Shown one piece after another: positions 24,603 through 32,104 of a DNA stretch of 64,000 nt. Both the position numbers and the translations under genes were made by a program. The stretch is from contig NZ_JAFEVL010000045.1 of the NCBI RefSeq assembly GCF_016901135.1, forward strand, positions 682,001 to 746,000, read 5' to 3'. Source of the DNA: Martinezella lusitana (GTDB lineage Bacteria; Pseudomonadota; Alphaproteobacteria; Rhizobiales; Rhizobiaceae). Numbering within the stretch: the first letter of the stretch is position 1; the number at the start of each line of letters is the position of its first letter. The notes below the pieces were generated by a model. That model saw only the letters and a list, made by a program, of their open reading frames with translations, searched no databases and had not been told where the DNA came from.

Positions 24603-25412
24603 ATGAACCCGGTCAGCATGTCCGCCAGCCGCCAGGGGGAGCTCTGGTGGCGGCTCGAGCAGGTGAATGACCCGGAACTGGATGAACCCATCACCGAGAT
24701 GGGTTTCGTCGAGCGGGCAGATGTCGGGCTCGACGGCAGCGTGGATGTCGATTTTCGGTTACCCACTTATTGGTGTTCGCCGAATTTCGCCTTTCTGATG
24801 CTGGATGGCATCCGCAGGGCGCTCGACGCGCTGTCCTGGTCACCCATCTACCGGGTGAGCCTGCACGATCATATGTTCGCGGAGGAGGTGAACAAGGGCA
24901 TCGCGGCTGGAAAGGGCTTCGGCGAGATCTTCGGCGAGCTTGCCGGAGATCAGGACCTCGAAAGCCTGCGTGAGATCTTCCGCATCAAGGCATTCAAACG
25001 GCGACAGGAGGCTGTGCTGCTCGGGCTCCGTCATCAGGGCCTGACCGACAGCGAGATCGTCGGCATGGATCTGACGGCCTTCGACATCGCCGGTCTCGAC
25101 CAGATCGACGATGTCAAGCAGAAGTCGCGATACCGGAAGGCATTGCTGGGACGCTGGCCGGAGCGGCAACCTGGAGATCCCGTCTTCGTAACATGGGAGG
25201 GCGTGCAGATTGCCGCCAATGCTCTAAGCGCTCATCTCGCCGATCTGCGAAGCGTCCGCATCAACATGGAGTTCAACGGCGCCCTTTGCCGGGGGTTGAA
25301 GCATACGCGCTACAAGGAGTTGGACATGGTTGATGGCGAGCCGACGCTGGTCGACTTCATCATGGATCGGGTTCCTGCTTCCGGCGCCGTGACCCAACCC
25401 ACCCGGACCTGA
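24603..25412 (+). CDS. DUF59 (MIP18-like) iron-sulfur assembly factor
   Basis: 269 residues. The N-terminal ~100 are a DUF59/PaaD-like domain ('RLEQVNDPELDEPITEMGFV' and the single Cys in 'PTYWCSPNF'), the family that helps insert metal or Fe-S clusters into targets. The C-terminal ~160 are a mostly helical extension not seen in stand-alone family members (usually 100-130 residues). The start is five bases after the amidohydrolase stop. In this operon it probably matures the [2Fe-2S] reductase or the diiron site; that is inference. Confidence 0.8.
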   Translation: MNPVSMSASRQGELWWRLEQVNDPELDEPITEMGFVERADVGLDGSVDVDFRLPTYWCSPNFAFLMLDGIRRALDALSWSPIYRVSLHDHMFAEEVNKGIAAGKGFGEIFGELAGDQDLESLREIFRIKAFKRRQEAVLLGLRHQGLTDSEIVGMDLTAFDIAGLDQIDDVKQKSRYRKALLGRWPERQPGDPVFVTWEGVQIAANALSAHLADLRSVRINMEFNGALCRGLKHTRYKELDMVDGEPTLVDFIMDRVPASGAVTQPTRT

Positions 25413-25477
25413 AACAACGGCCTTCTCAGCACAAGGCCCCTAATCAACAAACCGCCCGTAAGGCGGAAGGAGGAGTC

Positions 25478-27109
25478 ATGCCTAAAATTATGATCCACAA
25501 TTCCGAGGCTCGGCGTGCGCTCGCCCGCGGCGTCGGCAAGCTCGCGGCGGCTGTCGAGCCGACGCTCGGCCCAAAGGGCATGAATGCGATGATCGATCGC
25601 CCGCTCGGAACGCCGATGGTGACCCGGGACGGCGTCAGCATCGCTTCCGAGATCGAGTTGCGCGACCGGTTCGAGAACATGGGTGCGCAGGTCGTTCGCG
25701 AAGTCTCGATGCAGACCAACGAAATCGCCGGTGACGGCACGACGACGGCCATCGTCCTGGCCAACGCGCTCATCCAGAAAGGTATCGAGGCCAACGAGCG
25801 CGGCGCCAAATCCGTCGATCTGTGCAAAGGCATCGATATTGCCGTGGCAAAGGTCGTGGAGGCGCTCAAGGCGAGCGCCAAACCGGCAAAGGGAAACGGC
25901 AGCCTGGCCGCGGTCGCCAACATCGCAGCGACCGATCCGAAGCTCGGAGCACTGGTTGCGGAAGCCTATGAGCGCGTTGGAACCAGCGGCGCCATTTCTA
26001 CCGATTTCAGCGTGACGACGGAAACGACCCTCGATGTCGTCGAGGGCATGTCGTTCGAACGCGGCTATCTCTCCCATCACATGGTCACTGATCAGGAGAG
26101 GATGGAGGTAGTTCTGGATCGGCCGTACCTCTTGATGACCGATTTGAAGATCAAGGAGCCGGCATCTCTCGACGCCGTCCGCCGGCTCGCCGAAAAGGCC
26201 GACCGGCCCTTGGTGATCGTGTCGGAGGAAATGTCGCCTGAAGTCGTGGTGACGCTGCTCGGCAAGCAGGGGGCAGGAAAATATCTGGTCGTCCATCCTC
26301 CGGAATATGGCCATTGGCGGAAGGCGATGATGGAGGATCTGGCGATCCTGACCGGCGGACGGGTGATCGCGCACGACCTCGGCGGCAGGCTTGAAGACGT
26401 GACTGTCGAGGATCTCGGGACGGCCGAACGGGTCAGGACCAGCTCATCCTACACAACCGTTATTCGCGGAGGCGGCAATGCTGCGGCGATTGCGGCGCGA
26501 CGCGCCCAGGTCCAGCGTCAGCATGATGTCGCCCCACCCAATATCGAGCAGGACAAGCTGCGTGAACGGCTGGCGAAACTATCCGGCGGAAGCGCTGTCC
26601 TCTATGCCGGCGGGGTAACGCCGGTCGAGCAGAAGCGGACCATCCAACTCATCGAGGATTCGATGCATGCGGTGCGTGCTGCCGTGGAGGAAGGCGTGGT
26701 CGCTGGCGGCGGCTCGGCGCTCGCGCAGATCGCACCGGTGCTTGATGAGGTGCTGACTTCGGTTGACGGCGATGTCGCAGAGGGCGTGCGCCTTGTGCAG
26801 GGCATCCTTTCTCGCCCGCTTTGGCAGATCGCCGCCAATGCCGGCGCCGATCCCGATACCGTCGTTGCGAAGGTCACGCGCGTCAATGGCGGCCATGGTT
26901 ACGATGCCGCGCTCGGCAGATACCAGAACATGATGGAAGCCGGCATCATCGATCCCGTTCGTGTCACCTATACGGCGCTCAGAAACGCGGCATCGGTCGC
27001 GACGCTGATCCTTACCACGGAGACGCTGATCGGAGATCTTGCCGAAAACGAGGACCCGACAGCCGGGCCGGCGCTCGGCGGCGGAGCGGAAAAGCTCGGG
27101 CGCGCGTGA
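25478..27109 (+). CDS. mimG: Dedicated GroEL chaperonin of the mim locus
   Basis: 543-residue group I chaperonin. It has 'PTLGPKGMNAMID' and the ATP loop 'AGDGTTTAIVLANALI', and closes with 'EAGIIDPVRVTYTALRNAASVA'. The C terminus ends 'GGGAEKLGRA' and lacks the GGM repeat tail of housekeeping GroEL. No groES is adjacent. A GroEL paralogue beside mimABCD is known to be needed for folding of the hydroxylase subunit in mycobacteria, which gives the role here. It lies between the Fe-S factor and the dehydrogenase. Confidence 0.92.
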   Translation: MPKIMIHNSEARRALARGVGKLAAAVEPTLGPKGMNAMIDRPLGTPMVTRDGVSIASEIELRDRFENMGAQVVREVSMQTNEIAGDGTTTAIVLANALIQKGIEANERGAKSVDLCKGIDIAVAKVVEALKASAKPAKGNGSLAAVANIAATDPKLGALVAEAYERVGTSGAISTDFSVTTETTLDVVEGMSFERGYLSHHMVTDQERMEVVLDRPYLLMTDLKIKEPASLDAVRRLAEKADRPLVIVSEEMSPEVVVTLLGKQGAGKYLVVHPPEYGHWRKAMMEDLAILTGGRVIAHDLGGRLEDVTVEDLGTAERVRTSSSYTTVIRGGGNAAAIAARRAQVQRQHDVAPPNIEQDKLRERLAKLSGGSAVLYAGGVTPVEQKRTIQLIEDSMHAVRAAVEEGVVAGGGSALAQIAPVLDEVLTSVDGDVAEGVRLVQGILSRPLWQIAANAGADPDTVVAKVTRVNGGHGYDAALGRYQNMMEAGIIDPVRVTYTALRNAASVATLILTTETLIGDLAENEDPTAGPALGGGAEKLGRA

Positions 27110-27155
27110 CGCGAACAAACATCTTCCAGCATTGGAAAGCCAAGAGGATACGACC

Positions 27156-28199
27156 ATGAAAGCTGCGAGACTGTACGAATACGACCCGAAGATGAACGTC
27201 CAGTTGAAAATAGAGGAGGTTGCCGCCCCGACAATCACCGATCCGAATGAAGTTGTCGTCCGGGTGGGAGCGGCGGGTCTGTGCCGCACCGATCTGCATA
27301 TCATCGAAGGCATCTGGAAACCGACGATGGATCCGAACGGCACGCTCTTGCCCTACATCATGGGGCATGAGAACGCCGGGTGGGTGGAGGACGTCGGCAG
27401 CGGCGTCAAGTCGGTCAAGCCGGGCGATGCCGTGATCTGCCACCCGTTCCGATCGTGCGGCATCTGCCTCAATTGCCGTCACGGGGAGGATATGTACTGC
27501 GACAACGGCCAGTTTCCCGGCCTTGGAATGAATGGCGGTTTCGCGGAATACTTCATCACCAGCGAGCGATCGCTGATCAAGCTGAACCCAAACGTGACGC
27601 CCGTCGAAGTTGCGCCGCTCGCCGACGCCGGCATCACGGCCTACAGGGCTGCGAAGCGAGCAGCTAGGTTGCTGAGGCCGGGAAGCTATTGTGTTCTTCT
27701 TGGCATCGGCGGCCTTGGCCACATCGCCCTGCAGTCGCTTCACGCGATATCGGGATGCCGCATCATAGCGGTTGATCGCGAGCCGGCCGCGCAATTGCTG
27801 GCGAAGGATCTCGGCGCGGATTTTGTCCTCGACGGAGGGCCTAATGTCGTTGAGCAGGTCAAGCAGATCACCGGCGGCGGCGCGCATGTGGTCATCGACT
27901 TCGTCGGCGAGCTCGGCGTCGAGAACATCTGCTGGAAGATGGTGCGCAAGGGCGGGCAACTGTTTGTGGTCGGCTACGGCGGCGCGATCAATGTGCCGAC
28001 AGCGCATCTCGTCATCGAAGAGATCAATATTGGCGGGAGCCTGGTCGGAAATTTCACCGAACTGGTCGAACTGATGGAACTGAACGCCGACGGCAAGGTG
28101 AAGATGCACTATACGGAATACAATCTGGCGAGCATCAACACCGCGCTCGACGACTTCAAAAACCGGCGATTTACCGGGCGAGGCGTCATCGTTCCGTGA
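27156..28199 (+). CDS. Zinc-dependent alcohol dehydrogenase (2-propanol type)
   Basis: 347-residue MDR dehydrogenase. Catalytic zinc ligands are 'GLCRTDLH' (Cys) and 'GHENAG' (His). The structural zinc site is 'CGICLNCRHGEDMYC', and the NAD(P) loop 'GIGGLGHIALQ' follows. In this operon it most likely oxidises the secondary alcohol made by the monooxygenase, for example 2-propanol to acetone. The ATG at 27156 follows an AAGAGGAT site. It is the last gene of the rightward mim operon and converges on the regulator gene. Confidence 0.9.
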   Translation: MKAARLYEYDPKMNVQLKIEEVAAPTITDPNEVVVRVGAAGLCRTDLHIIEGIWKPTMDPNGTLLPYIMGHENAGWVEDVGSGVKSVKPGDAVICHPFRSCGICLNCRHGEDMYCDNGQFPGLGMNGGFAEYFITSERSLIKLNPNVTPVEVAPLADAGITAYRAAKRAARLLRPGSYCVLLGIGGLGHIALQSLHAISGCRIIAVDREPAAQLLAKDLGADFVLDGGPNVVEQVKQITGGGAHVVIDFVGELGVENICWKMVRKGGQLFVVGYGGAINVPTAHLVIEEINIGGSLVGNFTELVELMELNADGKVKMHYTEYNLASINTALDDFKNRRFTGRGVIVP

Positions 28200-28232
28200 A
28201 AGCCGGGTGACGCCTTGGACACAAATGCAGAA

Positions 28233-28262
28233 ACGCATGGCGGTGATCTCGCCGGCATGCGT
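28233..28262. terminator. Possible convergent hairpin adh/mimR
   Basis: A 10-bp interrupted stem (28233-28242 with 28250-28253 and 28257-28262, a 3-nt bulge on the right) lies in the 64-bp gap between the converging dehydrogenase and regulator genes. It is weak and has no U tract. Confidence 0.3.
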
Positions 28263-28263
28263 C

Positions 28264-30345
28264 CTATAGGAAGCCGCGGCGGATACCGTATTGCTCCAGC
28301 TTCCGATAGAGCGTCGGCCGGGATATGCCGAGCCGATATGCGACCTTGGTGAGATTGCCGTGTTCGGCCGCCAATGCATTCCTGATCGCCTGACGTTCTG
28401 CGTCCTCGAAACTGCGGACGTCGGCTTCCGGTCCGCCGGCGGCATTCGACGGAGCGTCCAGACGTGCGGACCAACTGCTGATTTCCGAAGGGATATCAGG
28501 CAATTCAACTGTCCTGCCGTCGGTCAGGACATGCAGTCGCTCCACCAGATTTTTCAGCTCTCGGACATTGCCGGGCCACGAATAGGCAAGAAACGCGTCA
28601 AACACCTCGTTTGCGAACCTCAGCGGCGCGCTTCCCTTCTGGTCGGCGATCTTGCGGTTCAGATGTTCGACGAGCAGAAGGACATCATTGCCGCGCTCTC
28701 GCAATGGCGGGATGCGGATGGAGACGGTACTGATCCGATAGAACAGATCCCGACGGAAGCGCCCCGCCTCGACTTCCTGTTTCAGGTCACGGTTGGTGGA
28801 GGCGACCAGACGCACGTTGACAGCGCGGCTGCGACTATCGCCAAGACGTTGCACCACGCGTTCCTCAAGGACGCGCAAAAGAAATGGCTGGATATCGATG
28901 GGCATTTCGCCGATTTCGTCCAGGCTCAGAACGCCGCCATGGGCCAGTTCGAAGACGCCCGGCTTTCCTTCCCGCGATGCGCCGGTAAAGGCTCCGGCGA
29001 CGTGGCCGAACAGTTCGCTGCCGAACAACTCCTTGGTGATCGCGCCGCAGTTGAGCGCAACGAATGGGGTCGTTGAAGTGCCACCCTGACCGCCCAGGTG
29101 GACGAGGCGCGCGAACAGCTCCTTGCCAACGCCTGTCTCTCCTTCGATCAGCAGCGACGTGACCTGTTCGGATTGTGCGACCCGAGTGGCGACATCGACG
29201 GCGGAAAGCAGGGCTGGACTCTGGCCGACAATTGCGGAGGCGGCGTCCCGCAGACGCTGAGATATGGCGGTCCCCGGGACGATCGATATGCTGCTCCTTC
29301 TTTCTATCGTCATCGGGAACAGCAAGGCAGCGCCACGAAGATCGCCGTTGAGCTTCAGCGGGCTGACATGGCAGGATCGCAGTTCCTGGGGAAGGGTTGT
29401 CGTGACGCTATCGAGAAAGCCGGAGTCCGTGAGCTCCGGCAAGCGACAGTTTCTCGTTCCGTGGCGGATGCCCTCGGCAAGGCGTCTCTTCTGCGCGCCG
29501 GGGACATTATTGCTGTATATCGCCCTTCCATGCCGGTCGATGATCATCAATCCGTCCGTGGAGCGATAGTTGTTTGCCGAGGAGATGAACGCTTCCAGCA
29601 AGCGAGCCCGTTCCTCCTTCTGAGAATCGGCGAGTGCCATCTCGATCTCGCGCGCGGCGGCGGCGACCAAGGCTATATTGTGGGGACGGAAGATGTTAGG
29701 GGGGCCTGACAGATCGACGACACCGATGGTTCTCCCATCGAACGGATCACGGACAGGCGCACCGGCGCAGGTCCACGACTTGATACCGGCGCAGAAATGT
29801 TCTGCAGCATGGACCAGGACGGGTTCCCCGGTCCATAGTGCCGTTCCAATCCCGTTGGTGCCGACGACATCTTCTGTCCATTTTCCACCCACAGCCAGAT
29901 GGATATCCATGCCGTCATAGATGGTTCTCTTGTCGCCGATGGCGTCGATCAACACGCCGTCGCTGTCCGCCAGCATGAGCATCGCGCCCGTGCCATCCAG
30001 CAATTGACCGATGGCGGAGAACGATCTTTTCGCCGCCGACAACAGTTCGGCGCTGGCACGGGCGACATTTTCAACTGCGTCCCTGTCGCTTTCGAATGGT
30101 GCTTCCTGTTGCAATGCATCGATGCCACCGGTCGCGCAGCGGCTCCAGGAATCATGGATCGTTGACCGCACCAGAAACTCTGAACGCGGATGCTCCTGGT
30201 CTCCCGACAGCAGCGTCTCCCAGGCGCGCATCGTCTTTCGCTCGTCATAGCCCAGATCGATGGTGGCCAAGCCCGCCGACGCCATAGGCCTTCGGGTTTG
30301 AAGCGCATTGATACTGTTCTTTATCGTGTCCGGATCTTGTTTCAT
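28264..30345 (-). CDS. mimR: Sigma-54-dependent activator MimR (AcoR type)
   Basis: 693-residue enhancer-binding protein. An N-terminal GAF-type sensor spans about residues 60-330. The AAA+ domain has Walker A 'GETGVGKE', the sigma-54 contact loop 'GAFTGAS', Walker B 'GGVLSLDEIGEMP' and the arginine-finger region 'FRRDLFYRIS'. The C-terminal Fis HTH is 'LTKVAYRLGISRPTLYRKLEQYG'. The architecture is that of AcoR/MimR activators for acetoin or propane/acetone oxidation. The ATG at 30345 is chosen over longer frames that overlap the upstream small gene. It should drive the -24/-12 promoter at 18872. Confidence 0.93.
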   Translation of the reverse strand: MKQDPDTIKNSINALQTRRPMASAGLATIDLGYDERKTMRAWETLLSGDQEHPRSEFLVRSTIHDSWSRCATGGIDALQQEAPFESDRDAVENVARASAELLSAAKRSFSAIGQLLDGTGAMLMLADSDGVLIDAIGDKRTIYDGMDIHLAVGGKWTEDVVGTNGIGTALWTGEPVLVHAAEHFCAGIKSWTCAGAPVRDPFDGRTIGVVDLSGPPNIFRPHNIALVAAAAREIEMALADSQKEERARLLEAFISSANNYRSTDGLMIIDRHGRAIYSNNVPGAQKRRLAEGIRHGTRNCRLPELTDSGFLDSVTTTLPQELRSCHVSPLKLNGDLRGAALLFPMTIERRSSISIVPGTAISQRLRDAASAIVGQSPALLSAVDVATRVAQSEQVTSLLIEGETGVGKELFARLVHLGGQGGTSTTPFVALNCGAITKELFGSELFGHVAGAFTGASREGKPGVFELAHGGVLSLDEIGEMPIDIQPFLLRVLEERVVQRLGDSRSRAVNVRLVASTNRDLKQEVEAGRFRRDLFYRISTVSIRIPPLRERGNDVLLLVEHLNRKIADQKGSAPLRFANEVFDAFLAYSWPGNVRELKNLVERLHVLTDGRTVELPDIPSEISSWSARLDAPSNAAGGPEADVRSFEDAERQAIRNALAAEHGNLTKVAYRLGISRPTLYRKLEQYGIRRGFL

Positions 30346-30427
30346 GCGGATATCCACACTCCAACCTGGAGAAAAAGGATTCGTCTGCGAACGCCTTTCT
30401 GGAATCGAAAGGAAGATGGCCTCTTGG

Positions 30428-30907
30428 TCAGGAGTGGCTGATGCCGAGTCTCGCGCCGATGTCGGCAGCAAGCCTTTCCTCCGTATAGGTGGTATCCAGA
30501 CATACGCCATCGATTGCCGACAAAGGTTCGGCAATCGTCTCGTCCACTGGCGCCAGAAAGCCGTTGCCCTTTGTCGCAAGGAAGAAAATGTCGGTGCCGT
30601 CCCGTCGGCGGATATCGCCGATATGATGGAGCTGCCGCGCGGAGTTCATGTCCATTATAATGACGCGGCCGTTCCTGGTAACCCGGACATTTGCCGATAT
30701 CTCAGCTGAAGCCGGTCGGGCGCCACCAACGTGGATGATCAGCCCCTTCGTCTGCGGAGCGATTTGAGGTTTTTTCGATGCGGAATAGTTTCCGCCGCTT
30801 AGATGGTCAGCGAGCTGCGTGATGATGCCCCGGTTATTGTTGATCAACTGCCTTAAGGGCGCGTCTTCACGACGCGGACCGTCGCGTTTGGAGATAATGT
30901 CGACCAT
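30428..30907 (-). CDS. Conserved hypothetical protein upstream of mimR
   Basis: Not recognised by name. 159 residues with GGGAGG before the ATG. Natural-looking segments are 'LIIHVGGARPASAEISANVRV' and 'HIGDIRRRDGTDIFFLATKGNGFLAPVDE'. Predicted mixed alpha/beta, cytoplasmic. Same strand as mimR, 82 bp upstream of it, and downstream of a ribbon-helix-helix gene. It could belong to the mimR transcript or to the small-regulator pair; the sequence does not decide. Confidence 0.65.
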   Translation of the reverse strand: MVDIISKRDGPRREDAPLRQLINNNRGIITQLADHLSGGNYSASKKPQIAPQTKGLIIHVGGARPASAEISANVRVTRNGRVIIMDMNSARQLHHIGDIRRRDGTDIFFLATKGNGFLAPVDETIAEPLSAIDGVCLDTTYTEERLAADIGARLGISHS

Positions 30908-31094
30908 GAATCCTCCCAGATCCTTACCGAACCTATCGGCAACCAGTCCTCCGCGCGAAGCTTGGCATACGTCTGCAGCTTCACTGACAGACTAATATAT
31001 GCCATGTCCGGAGGATGCGGGTAGCAGCGGGGTGCCACACCGAAAGACGGCGTGCCGTCTTTGGCGAGGTCTTGATACAAAACGATCCCTACGC

Positions 31095-31403
31095 CTACTC
31101 CGCCGCCATGATTTGAGGCGGTGCTCGCTCTTCCGTGTGGCTATCGCCATTGATGAGATAGATCAGACAGCTTGTTCTCAAGAGAGAGGCAAAATTCGAT
31201 ACGGATCCATGTATCGTCAGCGCCTCATCATGCAGAATTGACAAAAATCGCGGCGTGGACATTCCCTGACTCAAAGCCATGTCGTCGATCAAATCCCAAA
31301 AGGCGGCTTCAAGTTGAATACTAGTGGAATGGCCACCAATCCGCACGGAGCGGTTAATGGGGCGATAGCGGCCCGGATCCTGTCCGGCAAAAAGCCTGCA
31401 CAT
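31095..31403 (-). CDS. Ribbon-helix-helix domain protein (RHH_4)
   Basis: 102 residues with GGAGGAAG before the ATG. 'NRSVRIGGHSTSIQLEAAFWDLIDDMA' is the beta-strand/helix/helix of RHH_4-type DNA-binding proteins, followed by 'STPRFLSILHDEAL' and 'VSNFASLLRTSCLIYL', which are typical of this alphaproteobacterial family. Targets are unknown. It lies 187 bp upstream of the 159-residue gene on the same strand. Confidence 0.8.
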   Translation of the reverse strand: MCRLFAGQDPGRYRPINRSVRIGGHSTSIQLEAAFWDLIDDMALSQGMSTPRFLSILHDEALTIHGSVSNFASLLRTSCLIYLINGDSHTEERAPPQIMAAE

Positions 31404-32104
31404 GACATCTTCCTCCCATATGCCTGATCGTAGCCACTATGCGTCGATGTTCAATCCCAGTCAATTTTTCGGCTCTGTTGCAGAGAATGACGCCGAGGGC
31501 AAATTGAAAAGTGTTACCCATATCTCCGGTGTAAAACGTCACCTATGTCGACAATGGTAGCTTCGTCCCAATTTTGGAGGCTTGGTCTCGCCCTCCATCA
31601 TCCTCTATCTGTGATGTATCCATTCAACAGGCACCTCAATGCAAAGCTACGCGTTTTGTCGAGTGGGGGGCGGGCGTCTTCTCCAAGGTTGACAACAAGC
31701 GACACGCCGCGCGCATCATGTAGGGTGCCGCATTGCCCATTCGACATAGGACGTGACTCAGCGCCACCAAAAAGCGTGCGTTCCTTCGGCTATCTGATGA
31801 ACCGTTGCCGCGACGAGGCAAAGGCGTTCGTGGCCATTGGCGAAAGCTTCGCCGCGCACGAAACAGTCAACCACTCCAGCAGTCAATATGTCCGGGATGC
31901 CGTACACGTCAATTCAGTTGAAGGGTTCAATGCTCGGGTCCGCAGAACCATTGAAGGGACTTCAATAAAATGTCGCTTCACATTGTCGTCTTCCAGGCAG
32001 TCTCTCGCCGTGTGGCAATAAGAGCGACATCATTAAACAGTTATTATACGAAGTTCAGTATTTTTAGCTAACATTTCAATATCGAGCTTTATTGGTGAAA
32101 AACG
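31404..32104. other. 701-bp spacer with transposase scar
   Basis: Apart from the degraded IS1595-type fragment described at 31803-31966, no complete gene is visible. An open forward frame spans 31545-32021, but its first half is not protein-like. The last ~80 bases before the chemoreceptor gene are AT-rich and probably contain its promoter. Confidence 0.5.
31803..31966 (+). pseudogene. IS1595/ISXO2-type transposase remnant
   Basis: The frame reads 'AFVAIGESFAAHETVNHSSS' then 'YVRDAVHVNSVEGFNARVRR', clearly the 'FASHETVNHS...YVRG.AHTNTVEGFFSLLKRG' part of the ISXO2-like DDE domain, including the catalytic Glu of 'VEGF'. The upstream DDE portion and zinc ribbon are missing, and the frame shifts after 31966. 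No terminal inverted repeats were found. It is a decayed insertion. Confidence 0.75.

Noticed and set aside
25478..27109. Housekeeping groEL
   Set aside because: There is no groES upstream, the GGM tail is missing, and it lies inside the monooxygenase operon.
27012..28508. 498-codon open frame on the minus strand
   Set aside because: Antisense to the zinc alcohol dehydrogenase and overlaps the 3' end of mimR in another phase; no recognisable motif.
31545..32021. 158-codon frame as an intact gene
   Set aside because: Only codons ~87-140 are protein-like and they match part of an IS1595-type transposase; the front is noise, so it is treated as a pseudogene fragment.
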